This document shows, one piece after another, positions 32,777 to 40,433 of a DNA stretch of 64,000 bases. The notes beneath the pieces were generated by a model. That model had not been told where the DNA came from. It saw only the letters and a list, made by a program, of their open reading frames with translations, and did not search any database. The stretch lies in the NCBI GenBank assembly GCA_964579295.1, contig CAZOGK010000001.1:62001-126000 (forward strand). Reading direction: 5' to 3'. Made by a program: the position numbers and the translations under genes. Every line of letters starts with the position of its first letter. Within the stretch, counting starts at the first letter, position 1. Origin of the DNA: JAAYYY01 sp964579295. Lineage in GTDB: Bacteria > Chloroflexota > Anaerolineae > Promineifilales > Promineifilaceae.

Positions 32777-32780
32777 CTCG

Positions 32781-34187
32781 TCAGGCGCCGTCCGGCGCCA
32801 GCGCCGCGGCCTGGCGCTTGGCAACGGCGGCCTTCACGATTGCCAGGCGCTCTCCGTGCAGCCGGTATTGGCCGAGGAACAGGTAAGCGAGGAGTGCTGC
32901 CAGGGCCGGCATGCCGCCCATCAGCAGGCGGATGCCCCAGATGGCGGCTGCCGGCTGCGCCGGATACAGGACTTCGGCCGAGGAATCGACGTAGCCGGTG
33001 GCATTAAGCACCAGGCCGACCAGTAATCCCTGGAAGGTGAAGGCAAAGCGGATGACGAGGCCGTTGAGGCCGAAATAAAGCCCCTCGCGGCGCCCGCCGG
33101 TCGCCAGCTCGTCGGCGTCGACGAGGGCTGCAATGAGCAGGTCGGGCAGCATGAGCAGGCCGGCCAGGACCAGCCCAAAGAGGGAAGCTATCAGGAGGCC
33201 ATCGTAGAAGCCGCGCGGCAGGAAGAACAACGAGAGGCTGAGCGCGCTGAGCAGGCAGGCCCGGCGCAAGGCAAGCCAGGCGCCCCAGCGCCGCGCCAGC
33301 CGGGCCCAGAGCGGCAGCGCCGGAAGCGTAATCAGAAAGGTGATCCCCAGAAAGAGCGAATTCTGCAGCTCGACGTCGACGGACATGCCGGCGATGGTCA
33401 GCGGCCCCTGCAACCGCAGCACATATTTGGTGTAAAAGGGAACAACGGCTACCAGCATCAGCAGGATGAACTGCACGACCAGATTAGCGCCGAGGAAGGC
33501 GCGGAAATCGCGGTGCTGGAAGGCCGTCTGCAGTGCGGCGCGCAAGGGCAGCATCGGCTCGCTGGCCGGGCGCGGTCGCTCGCGGCTGCCCAGCAGCGAA
33601 ATGGCAAAGAAGAGCGCCGTGACGATAGCCAGCAGCAGCGCCATGCTTTCCCGCCCGCTCCAATCGGCGCCGGCCAGCACTGGCGGCAGGGCGACGCCGA
33701 TCATCAGACCAACGACGCTGAATATCTGGCGCCAGGCGGAGACGGTGGCGCGCTCCTTCTCGCCCGGCACCATCTCCGGGAAGAGAGCCGTCCAGTTCAT
33801 GACCACCAGCGTCCACAGCAGGTCGAAGGTGAGGACGATGACCAGGAAGTAGGCCAGCAGTACATTCTCCGGCCCGGCCAGGAACTCGGCGGGTGGTGTC
33901 CATAACAGGTAGAAGGTGACCGAGAGCGGCAGAAACAGCCCGGCGATCCAGGGAATGCGCCGGCCCCAGCGCGTGCGTGTGCGGTCGGAGAGGTAGCCGG
34001 CCAGGGGATCGTTGACCGCGTTCCACAGGCCGTAGATCGACCAGACAACGCCAACCGCTATCGCGCGCAGGCCAAAGCGGTCGATGTAGAGGAACTGGAT
34101 ATAGGTCGCAAAGGCCTGGTAGGAAAGGGCAACTGAGACGCTGCCTGAGGCATAGAGGATAATCTGCCAGCGGGATAGTGTGCGCAT
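32781..34187 (-). CDS. GPH-family (MelB-like) sugar:cation symporter
   Basis: Membrane transporter of 468 residues with about twelve helices. The family-specific loop after helix 2 reads NDPLAGYLSDRTRTRWGRR. Acidic residues in the first helices and the NWTALFPEMVPGEKERATVSAWRQ loop also match GPH carriers, which import glycosides with H+ or Na+. The substrate is unknown; no glycosidase gene is near. It converges with aspS, only 4 bases between stops. Confidence 0.88.
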   Translation of the reverse strand: MRTLSRWQIILYASGSVSVALSYQAFATYIQFLYIDRFGLRAIAVGVVWSIYGLWNAVNDPLAGYLSDRTRTRWGRRIPWIAGLFLPLSVTFYLLWTPPAEFLAGPENVLLAYFLVIVLTFDLLWTLVVMNWTALFPEMVPGEKERATVSAWRQIFSVVGLMIGVALPPVLAGADWSGRESMALLLAIVTALFFAISLLGSRERPRPASEPMLPLRAALQTAFQHRDFRAFLGANLVVQFILLMLVAVVPFYTKYVLRLQGPLTIAGMSVDVELQNSLFLGITFLITLPALPLWARLARRWGAWLALRRACLLSALSLSLFFLPRGFYDGLLIASLFGLVLAGLLMLPDLLIAALVDADELATGGRREGLYFGLNGLVIRFAFTFQGLLVGLVLNATGYVDSSAEVLYPAQPAAAIWGIRLLMGGMPALAALLAYLFLGQYRLHGERLAIVKAAVAKRQAAALAPDGA

Positions 34188-34214
34188 GGTTGTTCTCTGG
34201 CTTAACCTGAAGGC

Positions 34215-34493
34215 TTATAGAAAAAAGTCGCGAATCACGGCGGAGATGTCGGCGACAATTACGTGCGTGGGAACTGCCGGATCGTGGCGGATTGCCATCT
34301 CGCGCCCGTGCAGATGGACGCGGTCGAGGCCGGGGACGAAGGCCAGCGCCTGGGCCAATGGCGAGCCCTCCTCCAGCGCCGCCGCAGAGTCATAGCGTTC
34401 GGCCGCGCCTTCGTTGAGCAAGACGCTCGTCGTGATGAGAATGGCGCCCGGCTCATCGCCACTTTCTGCTTCGATCTCGATGTATTCGGACAT
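34215..34493 (-). CDS. Stand-alone Nfu/NifU N-terminal-domain protein
   Basis: The 92-residue protein resembles the Nfu N-terminal domain alone: after an acidic start, ILITTSVLLNEGAAERYDS and the hallmark GSPLAQALAFVPGLDRVHLHG are followed by the terminal helix. No cysteine is present, so it cannot hold a cluster by itself. The ATG at 34493 has GGAGGAGAGG directly upstream; the longer frame to 34553 is rejected. It may assist Fe-S delivery together with a cluster-bearing Nfu or ErpA elsewhere. Confidence 0.75.
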   Translation of the reverse strand: MSEYIEIEAESGDEPGAILITTSVLLNEGAAERYDSAAALEEGSPLAQALAFVPGLDRVHLHGREMAIRHDPAVPTHVIVADISAVIRDFFL

Positions 34494-34567
34494 GGTCCTC
34501 TCCTCCGGCACAGGCCTGGCACGAATGGTACCGGCGCTGCCGGCCGCAGGCAAGCAGCGGGCGCCAG

Positions 34568-34597
34568 ATGACAGAGAGAGCAGGGTGGCGCTATAAT
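34568..34597 (+). promoter_or_regulatory. Promoter of the YtxH-like gene
   Basis: ATGACA (34568-34573) and a perfect TATAAT (34592-34597) are 18 bases apart, about 50 bases before the start codon. Confidence 0.55.
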
Positions 34598-34648
34598 GTC
34601 GCCAGCGAAACGACGACGACCGCTTAGATAGAAGAGTAGGTTACGCCT

Positions 34649-34870
34649 ATGAAGAAGTTCTTTAGTCTTACCGCTGGTCTCTTATCAGGCTCGGTAGTGG
34701 GCGCCACAGTAGCCCTGCTGCTGGCTCCGCAGTCGGGTGCGCAGACGCGGGCCGAGGCGCAGGCGCGTTGGGAGCAGGCGCTGCGCGAGGCGCGGCTGGC
34801 GATGGAGCGCACCGAAGCGCAAAAGACGGCCGAGTTTGAACGGATGAAACAGAGCGCCCGGCCCACGTAG
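34649..34870 (+). CDS. YtxH-domain small membrane protein
   Basis: The 73-residue protein has one N-terminal membrane segment with the YtxH pattern (FFSLTAGLLSGSVVGATVALLLAPQSGAQTR). A charged, probably coiled helix rich in Ala, Glu and Arg follows. Family members are general-stress-associated membrane proteins with no known activity. It converges on the metalloprotease gene, 13 bases apart. Confidence 0.85.
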   Translation: MKKFFSLTAGLLSGSVVGATVALLLAPQSGAQTRAEAQARWEQALREARLAMERTEAQKTAEFERMKQSARPT

Positions 34871-34883
34871 CGCGCCGCCTCGG

Positions 34884-37007
34884 CTAACGGGTCAGCCTCA
34901 CCCAGTAGTTCGCGTCCGGCTGGACGAACGGCGTCAGGGCGGCGATGACCAGCGTCCCGCCTTCCAGCCCCAGATCCAGCTCCCATACCCCTTGATTTCG
35001 CGCATCAAGCGACAGCGGCTGCACCTGGAGCGCTGCGCCGTCACGGATGAAATGGAGAGCCCACTGCTGGGGGAGCCACTGCCCGGCGCGCACGAACCCG
35101 GCCGCCTGCCAGCCGGCGCCGTCATCTTCCGCGCTGTCGCTAAAGCCCACCTCGGCAATGGTGATGTTGTCCAGAGCGACGCCGGTCGTAGCGCCCGCGC
35201 CCCCGGTAAGCAGCTCGAAGCGGAGCAGGATTTCCTGGCCCGCAAACGCATCCAGCGTCACTGACTCCTCAACCCAGCCCCCACTCGCCGCCGCCGCCCG
35301 GTCGGTGCTGCGCCCCGTCAGCGCCGGCCCATACTCGCCGCTGCGCCCGTGCACCAGAGGTAGCAGCTGCCAGCTCGCGCCATTATCGGCCGAGACGCTG
35401 ACGTAGACGGCGTCGCCGTCGAAGCGCAAGTCGTACCAGCTCCAGAAGCGTAGGGTGGCCTCTGCCAGGCCGCTGAGGTCAAACGGGCGGGTGAGCGTGG
35501 CGTTTACGTTGCCCTCGGCCGGCGCATACCACGTGCGCTCACCGCCATGCGGCGCTACCGGCAGGAGCGGCGCCGCGGCATCTCCGGCAAAAGAGAGGGT
35601 GGCAGGCCCGTCGAGGGCGATGTCAATGTAATGCACGCCCAGCTGCGGCACGCTACCGGCTATGTCGAAGGGCGCGAATTTAATCGCCGCTTCGTGCAGC
35701 GCCGGCCCCAGCTCCAGCCGCTCATACTGGTAGGCGGGACCGGCCGCCGCATCGTCCACGTAATTGGCTACCGTCCAGTTGCCCAGGAACTCGACCAGCG
35801 ACAGCTCCGGCCGGTAGCCGGCCAGCACGCTGTTGACAGCGGCCAGCCCGTTGGCTGGGTGGCGCGCCAGCTCGCGCGTCGCCGCTTCACCAAGCTGCTC
35901 CCAGAAATAGACAGCGAACAAATAGCTAGCCGCATAGTGGGCGTAAACCGTCTCGTCGGTCGCCCAGCGATGCAGCGGCGTATGCGGCGCGCGCAGGTAA
36001 TCTCTCGTCTCCGCCGTTTCCAGCCCCACGTACAGCTCGGCAAGCTGCGACAGCCCTTCGTCCAGCCAGATTGTCTCATTGCCGTCGAGATACCATTGGA
36101 CCAGGTGCTGGTATTCGTGGACGAGCGTGGCGAAATAGAGGTCTGATCCGGGCGTCAGCGCATTGGCGTGCAGGTACAGCAGCTCCTGCTCGTTGGAGCC
36201 GCTGCTGAAGGCGCGCGGATATTCGTCGCCGCTGTAAAAATAGCCAAGCTCGCCGCCGGGCCCCTCGTCGCGAGCCAGGTGCAGCACGCTGAAGTGCGGG
36301 TCGTTGTCGACGCCCGGCTGCCACTCCTGCCCAAAGAGGTGGACCAGCCGCGGGTAATAATCTGCTGCGAACGTTGCCGCTGCCGCCCGCAGCAGCGCTT
36401 CGTCAACGTCTAGCGAATGCTCTACCCAGAAGTAGGTGTGGTCGGTGACAGCCGCCAGCCGGGCCTCTACCTCACCGCCATCTACCAGAAAGGTCTGCTC
36501 GTCGCCGGCCTGGAAAGGAGCGCGCTGCACGGTGCGCGCGCCCGCCTCGCGGCGTCCGAGCCGCTGCGCCACATCGAACAGGTCATGCACCGGGTAGTCC
36601 GCGCGCAGCAGGGCGTCTAGCGTTTCATAGGCCGTCTCCGTCGCCGCCGTCTGGCGCACGCTGTCGGGCACGTCGCTTAGGGCGGGCGTCGGCAGGCCGG
36701 TGGGGGCAGCCGACGCAGAGGGCAGGGGGCTCGTTTCGCCTTCGGCGACAGGCGGCTGGACGCTGGCTGGCGGCGCAGCGGACGCCATAGGGGCTTGCTC
36801 TGCCCGCGTGCGCACGAGCCAGACGCCGGCCACAACAATGCAGGCGATGACGAGGAGGATGCTCAGGCAGCCGGCGCTCAGCCAGAGATAGCGCCGGCCG
36901 GTCGCTCCCCCTGCTTCCGCATGGCCCTGGCTCACCAGTTGCACCCTGGGGACAAAATGCTCATAATAGGCCGTCAACGCAACCGTGTGGGCTCGAGGTC
37001 TGCCCAT
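34884..37007 (-). CDS. Membrane-anchored zinc metalloprotease (gluzincin, immune-inhibitor-A-like C-terminus)
   Basis: About 707 residues. A single membrane anchor (about 40-66) and a Pro/Ala/Ser linker are followed by the catalytic domain with HEYQH at 297-301 and the third ligand Glu317 in WLDEG, the HExxH...E arrangement of gluzincins. The C-terminal half carries strand-rich domains with FWSWYDLRFDGDAVYVSVSAD and LDNITIAEVGF, as in the immune inhibitor A C-terminal region. It probably digests extracellular protein. The start is uncertain: GTG 37019, ATG 37007 or a GTG near 36944. Confidence 0.8.
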   Translation of the reverse strand: MGRPRAHTVALTAYYEHFVPRVQLVSQGHAEAGGATGRRYLWLSAGCLSILLVIACIVVAGVWLVRTRAEQAPMASAAPPASVQPPVAEGETSPLPSASAAPTGLPTPALSDVPDSVRQTAATETAYETLDALLRADYPVHDLFDVAQRLGRREAGARTVQRAPFQAGDEQTFLVDGGEVEARLAAVTDHTYFWVEHSLDVDEALLRAAAATFAADYYPRLVHLFGQEWQPGVDNDPHFSVLHLARDEGPGGELGYFYSGDEYPRAFSSGSNEQELLYLHANALTPGSDLYFATLVHEYQHLVQWYLDGNETIWLDEGLSQLAELYVGLETAETRDYLRAPHTPLHRWATDETVYAHYAASYLFAVYFWEQLGEAATRELARHPANGLAAVNSVLAGYRPELSLVEFLGNWTVANYVDDAAAGPAYQYERLELGPALHEAAIKFAPFDIAGSVPQLGVHYIDIALDGPATLSFAGDAAAPLLPVAPHGGERTWYAPAEGNVNATLTRPFDLSGLAEATLRFWSWYDLRFDGDAVYVSVSADNGASWQLLPLVHGRSGEYGPALTGRSTDRAAAASGGWVEESVTLDAFAGQEILLRFELLTGGAGATTGVALDNITIAEVGFSDSAEDDGAGWQAAGFVRAGQWLPQQWALHFIRDGAALQVQPLSLDARNQGVWELDLGLEGGTLVIAALTPFVQPDANYWVRLTR

Positions 37008-37224
37008 CGAGGCGCGCACTGGTTAAGAGAGGAATGTCCAGGGCGGCTGTCCGCCCGCTGCCAGACGACAGCAACAGCCCACAACGCTCCCAGCTACACA
37101 ACACCGGTCAAGCACGATCTCGTTTACCACGGGCGCTTTTGAACGCGCCGATTATAAGGGCCGCACCCGAAAGCGCAACCAGCGCAGGCGCCCGGGGTTA
37201 ACTGAGATGAGGTAGGTCAGCAGT

Positions 37225-38406
37225 ATGCAGTACGCGCATATTATTGGCTGGGGCAAATATCTGCCGCAGCGGGTACTCACAAACCACGAGCTTTCCCAGA
37301 TCGTGGACACAAGCGACGAATGGATTATCACGCGCACCGGCATCCGCGAGCGGCGTATTGCCGCCGCCGGCGAGACGACGGCCACCCTGGCCTTCCAGGC
37401 GGCGACGCGGGCGCTGGACGTGGCCGACGTGCAGCCAAGCGAGGTAGACCTGATCATCGTCGCTACCTCGACGCCGACTGCTGTCTTTCCCTCTACCGCC
37501 TCGCTGGTTCAGGATTATCTGGGCGCCTGGCGCGCCGGCGCCTTTGACCTCAGCGCTGCCTGCTCTGGTTTTGTCTACGCCCTCTCCATGGCGAGCAACG
37601 CAATCGTCTCCGGCAGTAGCCGCGTGGCGCTGGTGATCGGCGCCGAGACGATGTCGCGCGTACTCGACTGGAAGGATCGGGGTACCTGTATTCTCTTTGG
37701 CGATGGCGCCGGCGCCGTCGTCCTGAAAGGGTCAAGCGTGCCCGGCGGGCTGCTCGCCTCCTCGCTGCGCTCCGATGGCTCCGGCGGCGACCTGCTGCGG
37801 CTGCCGGCCGTCTATACCAGCCCGGTGCCCGGCGTCGAGACGCTCTTTTCCAGCAACGGCAAGCCCAGGAACACGATCACCATGGACGGGCGGCAGGTCT
37901 TTCGCTTTGCAACCCATGCCATTGCCGACGTGGTGCGCGACGTTCTGGAGCAGGCGGAGCTGACCACCGACGATATCGCGCTGATCGTGCCTCATCAGGC
38001 CAACTCGCGCATTGTCGAAGCGGCCGCCAAGCGGCTCAAGATCCCGGCGGAGCGCTTCTTCCTCAATCTGGATACGGCCGGCAACACCTCGGCCGCCAGC
38101 ATCCCTATCGCGCTCTGCGATGCTGTTTCCGCCGGCCTGCTCAAGCCGAATGACAACGTGGTTTTTGTCGGCTTTGGCGGGGGCCTCACCTGGGCTGCCT
38201 CCGTGATCAAGTGGGAGGTGACGCCGCCGCCCGTCTCCGCGGCTGCGCGGCGCTTGCGTCGGGCCGGCTACGTCGTGGCCCGCGGCCGCTCGCGCCTGCG
38301 GCAGGCAGTGCGCCGCTTCGTCAGCTTCCTCGCCGGCTCCCCGACGCCCGAGGCGCGCATGCGCGATGCCGAGCGCCGCGAGCCGCCGCGCAAACCGCAG
38401 CCGTAG
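37225..38406 (+). CDS. fabH: 3-oxoacyl-ACP synthase III with an extra basic C-terminal tail
   Basis: Starts fatty-acid chains by condensing acyl-CoA with malonyl-ACP. The Cys113-His257-Asn287 triad is seen in SAACSG, HQAN and AGNTSAAS, and DEWIITRTGIRERR marks the KASIII N-terminus. The enzyme proper ends near residue 333 (SVIKWEV). A tail of about 60 residues, rich in Arg and Ala and ending in a Pro-rich stretch, is added. Such a tail is unusual and might bind membrane or acidic partners. No other fab gene is nearby. A GAGGTAGG ribosome-binding site precedes the ATG. Confidence 0.93.
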   Translation: MQYAHIIGWGKYLPQRVLTNHELSQIVDTSDEWIITRTGIRERRIAAAGETTATLAFQAATRALDVADVQPSEVDLIIVATSTPTAVFPSTASLVQDYLGAWRAGAFDLSAACSGFVYALSMASNAIVSGSSRVALVIGAETMSRVLDWKDRGTCILFGDGAGAVVLKGSSVPGGLLASSLRSDGSGGDLLRLPAVYTSPVPGVETLFSSNGKPRNTITMDGRQVFRFATHAIADVVRDVLEQAELTTDDIALIVPHQANSRIVEAAAKRLKIPAERFFLNLDTAGNTSAASIPIALCDAVSAGLLKPNDNVVFVGFGGGLTWAASVIKWEVTPPPVSAAARRLRRAGYVVARGRSRLRQAVRRFVSFLAGSPTPEARMRDAERREPPRKPQP

Positions 38407-38422
38407 CCGCCGGCCACGCCGC

Positions 38423-39115
38423 CTACTCCTCTGACGCAGCTTCCTGAGGCCGGGCTGTCTGCACGGCGCGCGCGATATGCCGCACCATCCCCTCTTCGTC
38501 GGTCACACCCTGAAAGTGGATGCGCCCGTCGACAACCGTATGCGGCAGGCGGCGCACCGAGTAGCGGACCGCCGCCTCGGGAAAGACATCGGCGGCGATG
38601 ATGAAGGCGCGCACGCCGGGGCTGGCCACTGCCAGGCTCGCCGCCAGCGTCGCTACCAGCGGCCCCTCCTCATCGCCGGCGCTGCTGAACACCTCCAGGT
38701 CGATGTGCGCGCCGGCGGGCATCCGGCTAAGCTGGATTCGCGTGCGCGCTTCCAGGGTGCTGGCCCGGAAGCTCACTGCCTGGATAGCACCCACAAGGCT
38801 GTTGATCTGGTAGCCGGCGGGCAGTCCGATGAAGCGGATGCCGTCATCTGTCACACCCCCTTCCTCGCCCTCCAGCATGACGGCCAGCACCGGATAGTAG
38901 CTATAGCTTGGCAGCCGCTCGCGCCGCTCAAAACGGATAATGTCGTAGCGCTCGGCCAGCTTCTCGCCCAGCCGGATTGCTTCCCGCTCCTCAATGGAGC
39001 GCTCTTCCTCTCCCCAGACGACCAGCCGCACCGTGCGCGGCAGGTGGCGCAGGAAACCGTCGAGCGTGCCCCACGTTGCGTGATCAAAGATTGATTTCTT
39101 CTCCATGCCATCCAT
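38423..39115 (-). CDS. Tandem thioredoxin-fold (PDO-like) protein without CxxC motifs
   Basis: The 230-residue protein follows the plan of protein disulfide oxidoreductase: a first domain ending in DDGIRFIGLPAGYQINSLVGAIQAVS and a second with IDLEVFSSAGDEEGPLVATLAASLA, then RRLPHTVVDGRIHFQGV. The cis-Pro-containing loop (RLPHTVV) remains. Where family members have CPYC or CxxC the sequence reads SSAGDEEG, and the protein contains no cysteine at all. It therefore keeps the fold but cannot do thiol chemistry. Start ATG 39115 or 39106. It is convergent with fabH and divergent from the NnrU-like gene. Confidence 0.75.
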   Translation of the reverse strand: MDGMEKKSIFDHATWGTLDGFLRHLPRTVRLVVWGEEERSIEEREAIRLGEKLAERYDIIRFERRERLPSYSYYPVLAVMLEGEEGGVTDDGIRFIGLPAGYQINSLVGAIQAVSFRASTLEARTRIQLSRMPAGAHIDLEVFSSAGDEEGPLVATLAASLAVASPGVRAFIIAADVFPEAAVRYSVRRLPHTVVDGRIHFQGVTDEEGMVRHIARAVQTARPQEAASEE

Positions 39116-39167
39116 GCTAACAGCGGCTGGGCTTCTGGCGCAAATGGTCGCGGCGCTGAACGTCCAT

Positions 39168-39173
39168 TACAAT
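39168..39173 (+). promoter_or_regulatory. -10 element TACAAT for the NnrU-like gene
   Basis: TACAAT lies 18 bases before the ATG, with GGAGG between them. The leader would be about 11-12 bases, just enough for the ribosome-binding site. Confidence 0.5.
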
Positions 39174-39191
39174 CCGTCGCGGAGGTAAGCG

Positions 39192-39830
39192 ATGAACGGC
39201 TGGATCTGGCTGCTGGTTGCCTTTGTGGCCTGGGCGCTGTTCCACAGCGTCACGGCGGCGCGCCCGGTTAAGGAGTGGGCGCAGCGCAGTGCCGGCCGGC
39301 GGGCCTACGCCGGCTTCTATCGTTTCGCCTACAACGTAATCGCCACGCTCAGCTTCCTGCCCGTGCTCTACATCCTCGTTTTTCACCTGCCGGCCAGCGT
39401 CATCTGGCGCGTTCCCGCGCCGTGGGCCTGGCTGATGATGGCAGTGCAGGCAGCCGGGCTGGTGGGGCTGGTCATCAGCCTGCTCTACACCGACGCCCTC
39501 AGCTTCCTGGGTCTGCGCCAGCTATGGCGCTATCTGCAGGGCGAGCCCCATCCCGATCCGCCCGTTCCCTTCACCAGCAGCGGCCCCTACGCGCTGGTAC
39601 GCCATCCACTCTATCTGTTCAGCCTGCTGGCGCTCTGGTTCACGCCGCTGCTCACCACCAACATGCTGGCCTTCAACCTGCTGGCGACGCTCTATTTCTG
39701 GTTCGGCGCGCGGCACGAGGAGCGGCGTCTGGCGGCGGAGTTCGGCGAGCGGTATCGTCGCTACCGGGCGCAGGTACCCTTCCTCTTGCCCTGGCCCCGC
39801 CCCTCGCGACGGCCCGCCTCAGCCCCCTAG
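39192..39830 (+). CDS. NnrU/isoprenylcysteine-methyltransferase-like membrane protein
   Basis: Integral membrane protein of 212 residues with five hydrophobic segments. The C-terminal region carries the ICMT/PEMT pattern: GPYALVRHPLYLFSLLALW, then RHEERRLAAEFGERYRRYRAQVP, which in that fold binds S-adenosylmethionine. A methyltransferase acting on a lipid or membrane substrate is plausible. GGAGG lies 6 bases before the ATG. Its end overlaps the convergent 2H phosphoesterase gene by 12 bases. Confidence 0.8.
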   Translation: MNGWIWLLVAFVAWALFHSVTAARPVKEWAQRSAGRRAYAGFYRFAYNVIATLSFLPVLYILVFHLPASVIWRVPAPWAWLMMAVQAAGLVGLVISLLYTDALSFLGLRQLWRYLQGEPHPDPPVPFTSSGPYALVRHPLYLFSLLALWFTPLLTTNMLAFNLLATLYFWFGARHEERRLAAEFGERYRRYRAQVPFLLPWPRPSRRPASAP

Positions 39831-40364
39831 CGGAAAGTGCAGCTGCAGCATATCCTGTTTGGCGTCGGCCTCATTGAAGAGCAGAGCGATGTTGTCCACG
39901 TGTATCTGCCAGGTGAAGTCCCAGCCGCTCAGAACGCGAATCGTGTCGGCCAGATTCTGGCGCGTAATGTCGCCGAAGCCGAGCGTAATATGTGGCACCC
40001 AGATATTCGGGTGGTAGTAGTCGACAATCCCCGCGCTGGCCTGTTCCAGTAAGGGCCACAGCCGGGCGTTTATCGCCGTTAGCTGTGGGCTGCGGGCCAC
40101 GTTGACGTAGACGACCGGATTAAGGCCCTCGGTAAAGATGCCGAGGCCCGTAGTCATCACCTCGAATGGCGCCGTGTTCGCGGCAAACTCCCCGAGAATC
40201 CCTTCTAGCTGGGCCAGATCATAATGGTCGGCGACGTGGTAAGAGAAATGGGGATAGGGCGTTACGTAGACGCCGCGCACCCCCAGCGCCTCTTCAAGCC
40301 CCGCCCACACGTCTTCCACCATCCGGTAATGGTCTTCGTCTAACAGCGAGACGATACCGTGCAT
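39819..40364 (-). CDS. 2H phosphoesterase (2'-5' RNA ligase-like)
   Basis: The 181-residue protein has the two signature motifs of the 2H superfamily, HFS at 39-41 (PYPHFSYH) and HIT at 125-127 (WVPHITLGF), spaced as usual for the two-lobed fold. Members hydrolyse or ligate 2'-5' phosphodiesters or cyclic phosphates. GGAGGGAAG precedes the ATG, and a TACAAT (40399-40404) lies about 35 bases upstream. The substrate is unknown. Confidence 0.82.
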   Translation of the reverse strand: MHGIVSLLDEDHYRMVEDVWAGLEEALGVRGVYVTPYPHFSYHVADHYDLAQLEGILGEFAANTAPFEVMTTGLGIFTEGLNPVVYVNVARSPQLTAINARLWPLLEQASAGIVDYYHPNIWVPHITLGFGDITRQNLADTIRVLSGWDFTWQIHVDNIALLFNEADAKQDMLQLHFPLGG

Positions 40365-40433
40365 CGATTCTTCCCTCCGCTCCCAGACTGGTAAGAATAT
40401 TGTACAGGAAAGGAGGGTGGAAGGTAAGCCCGG

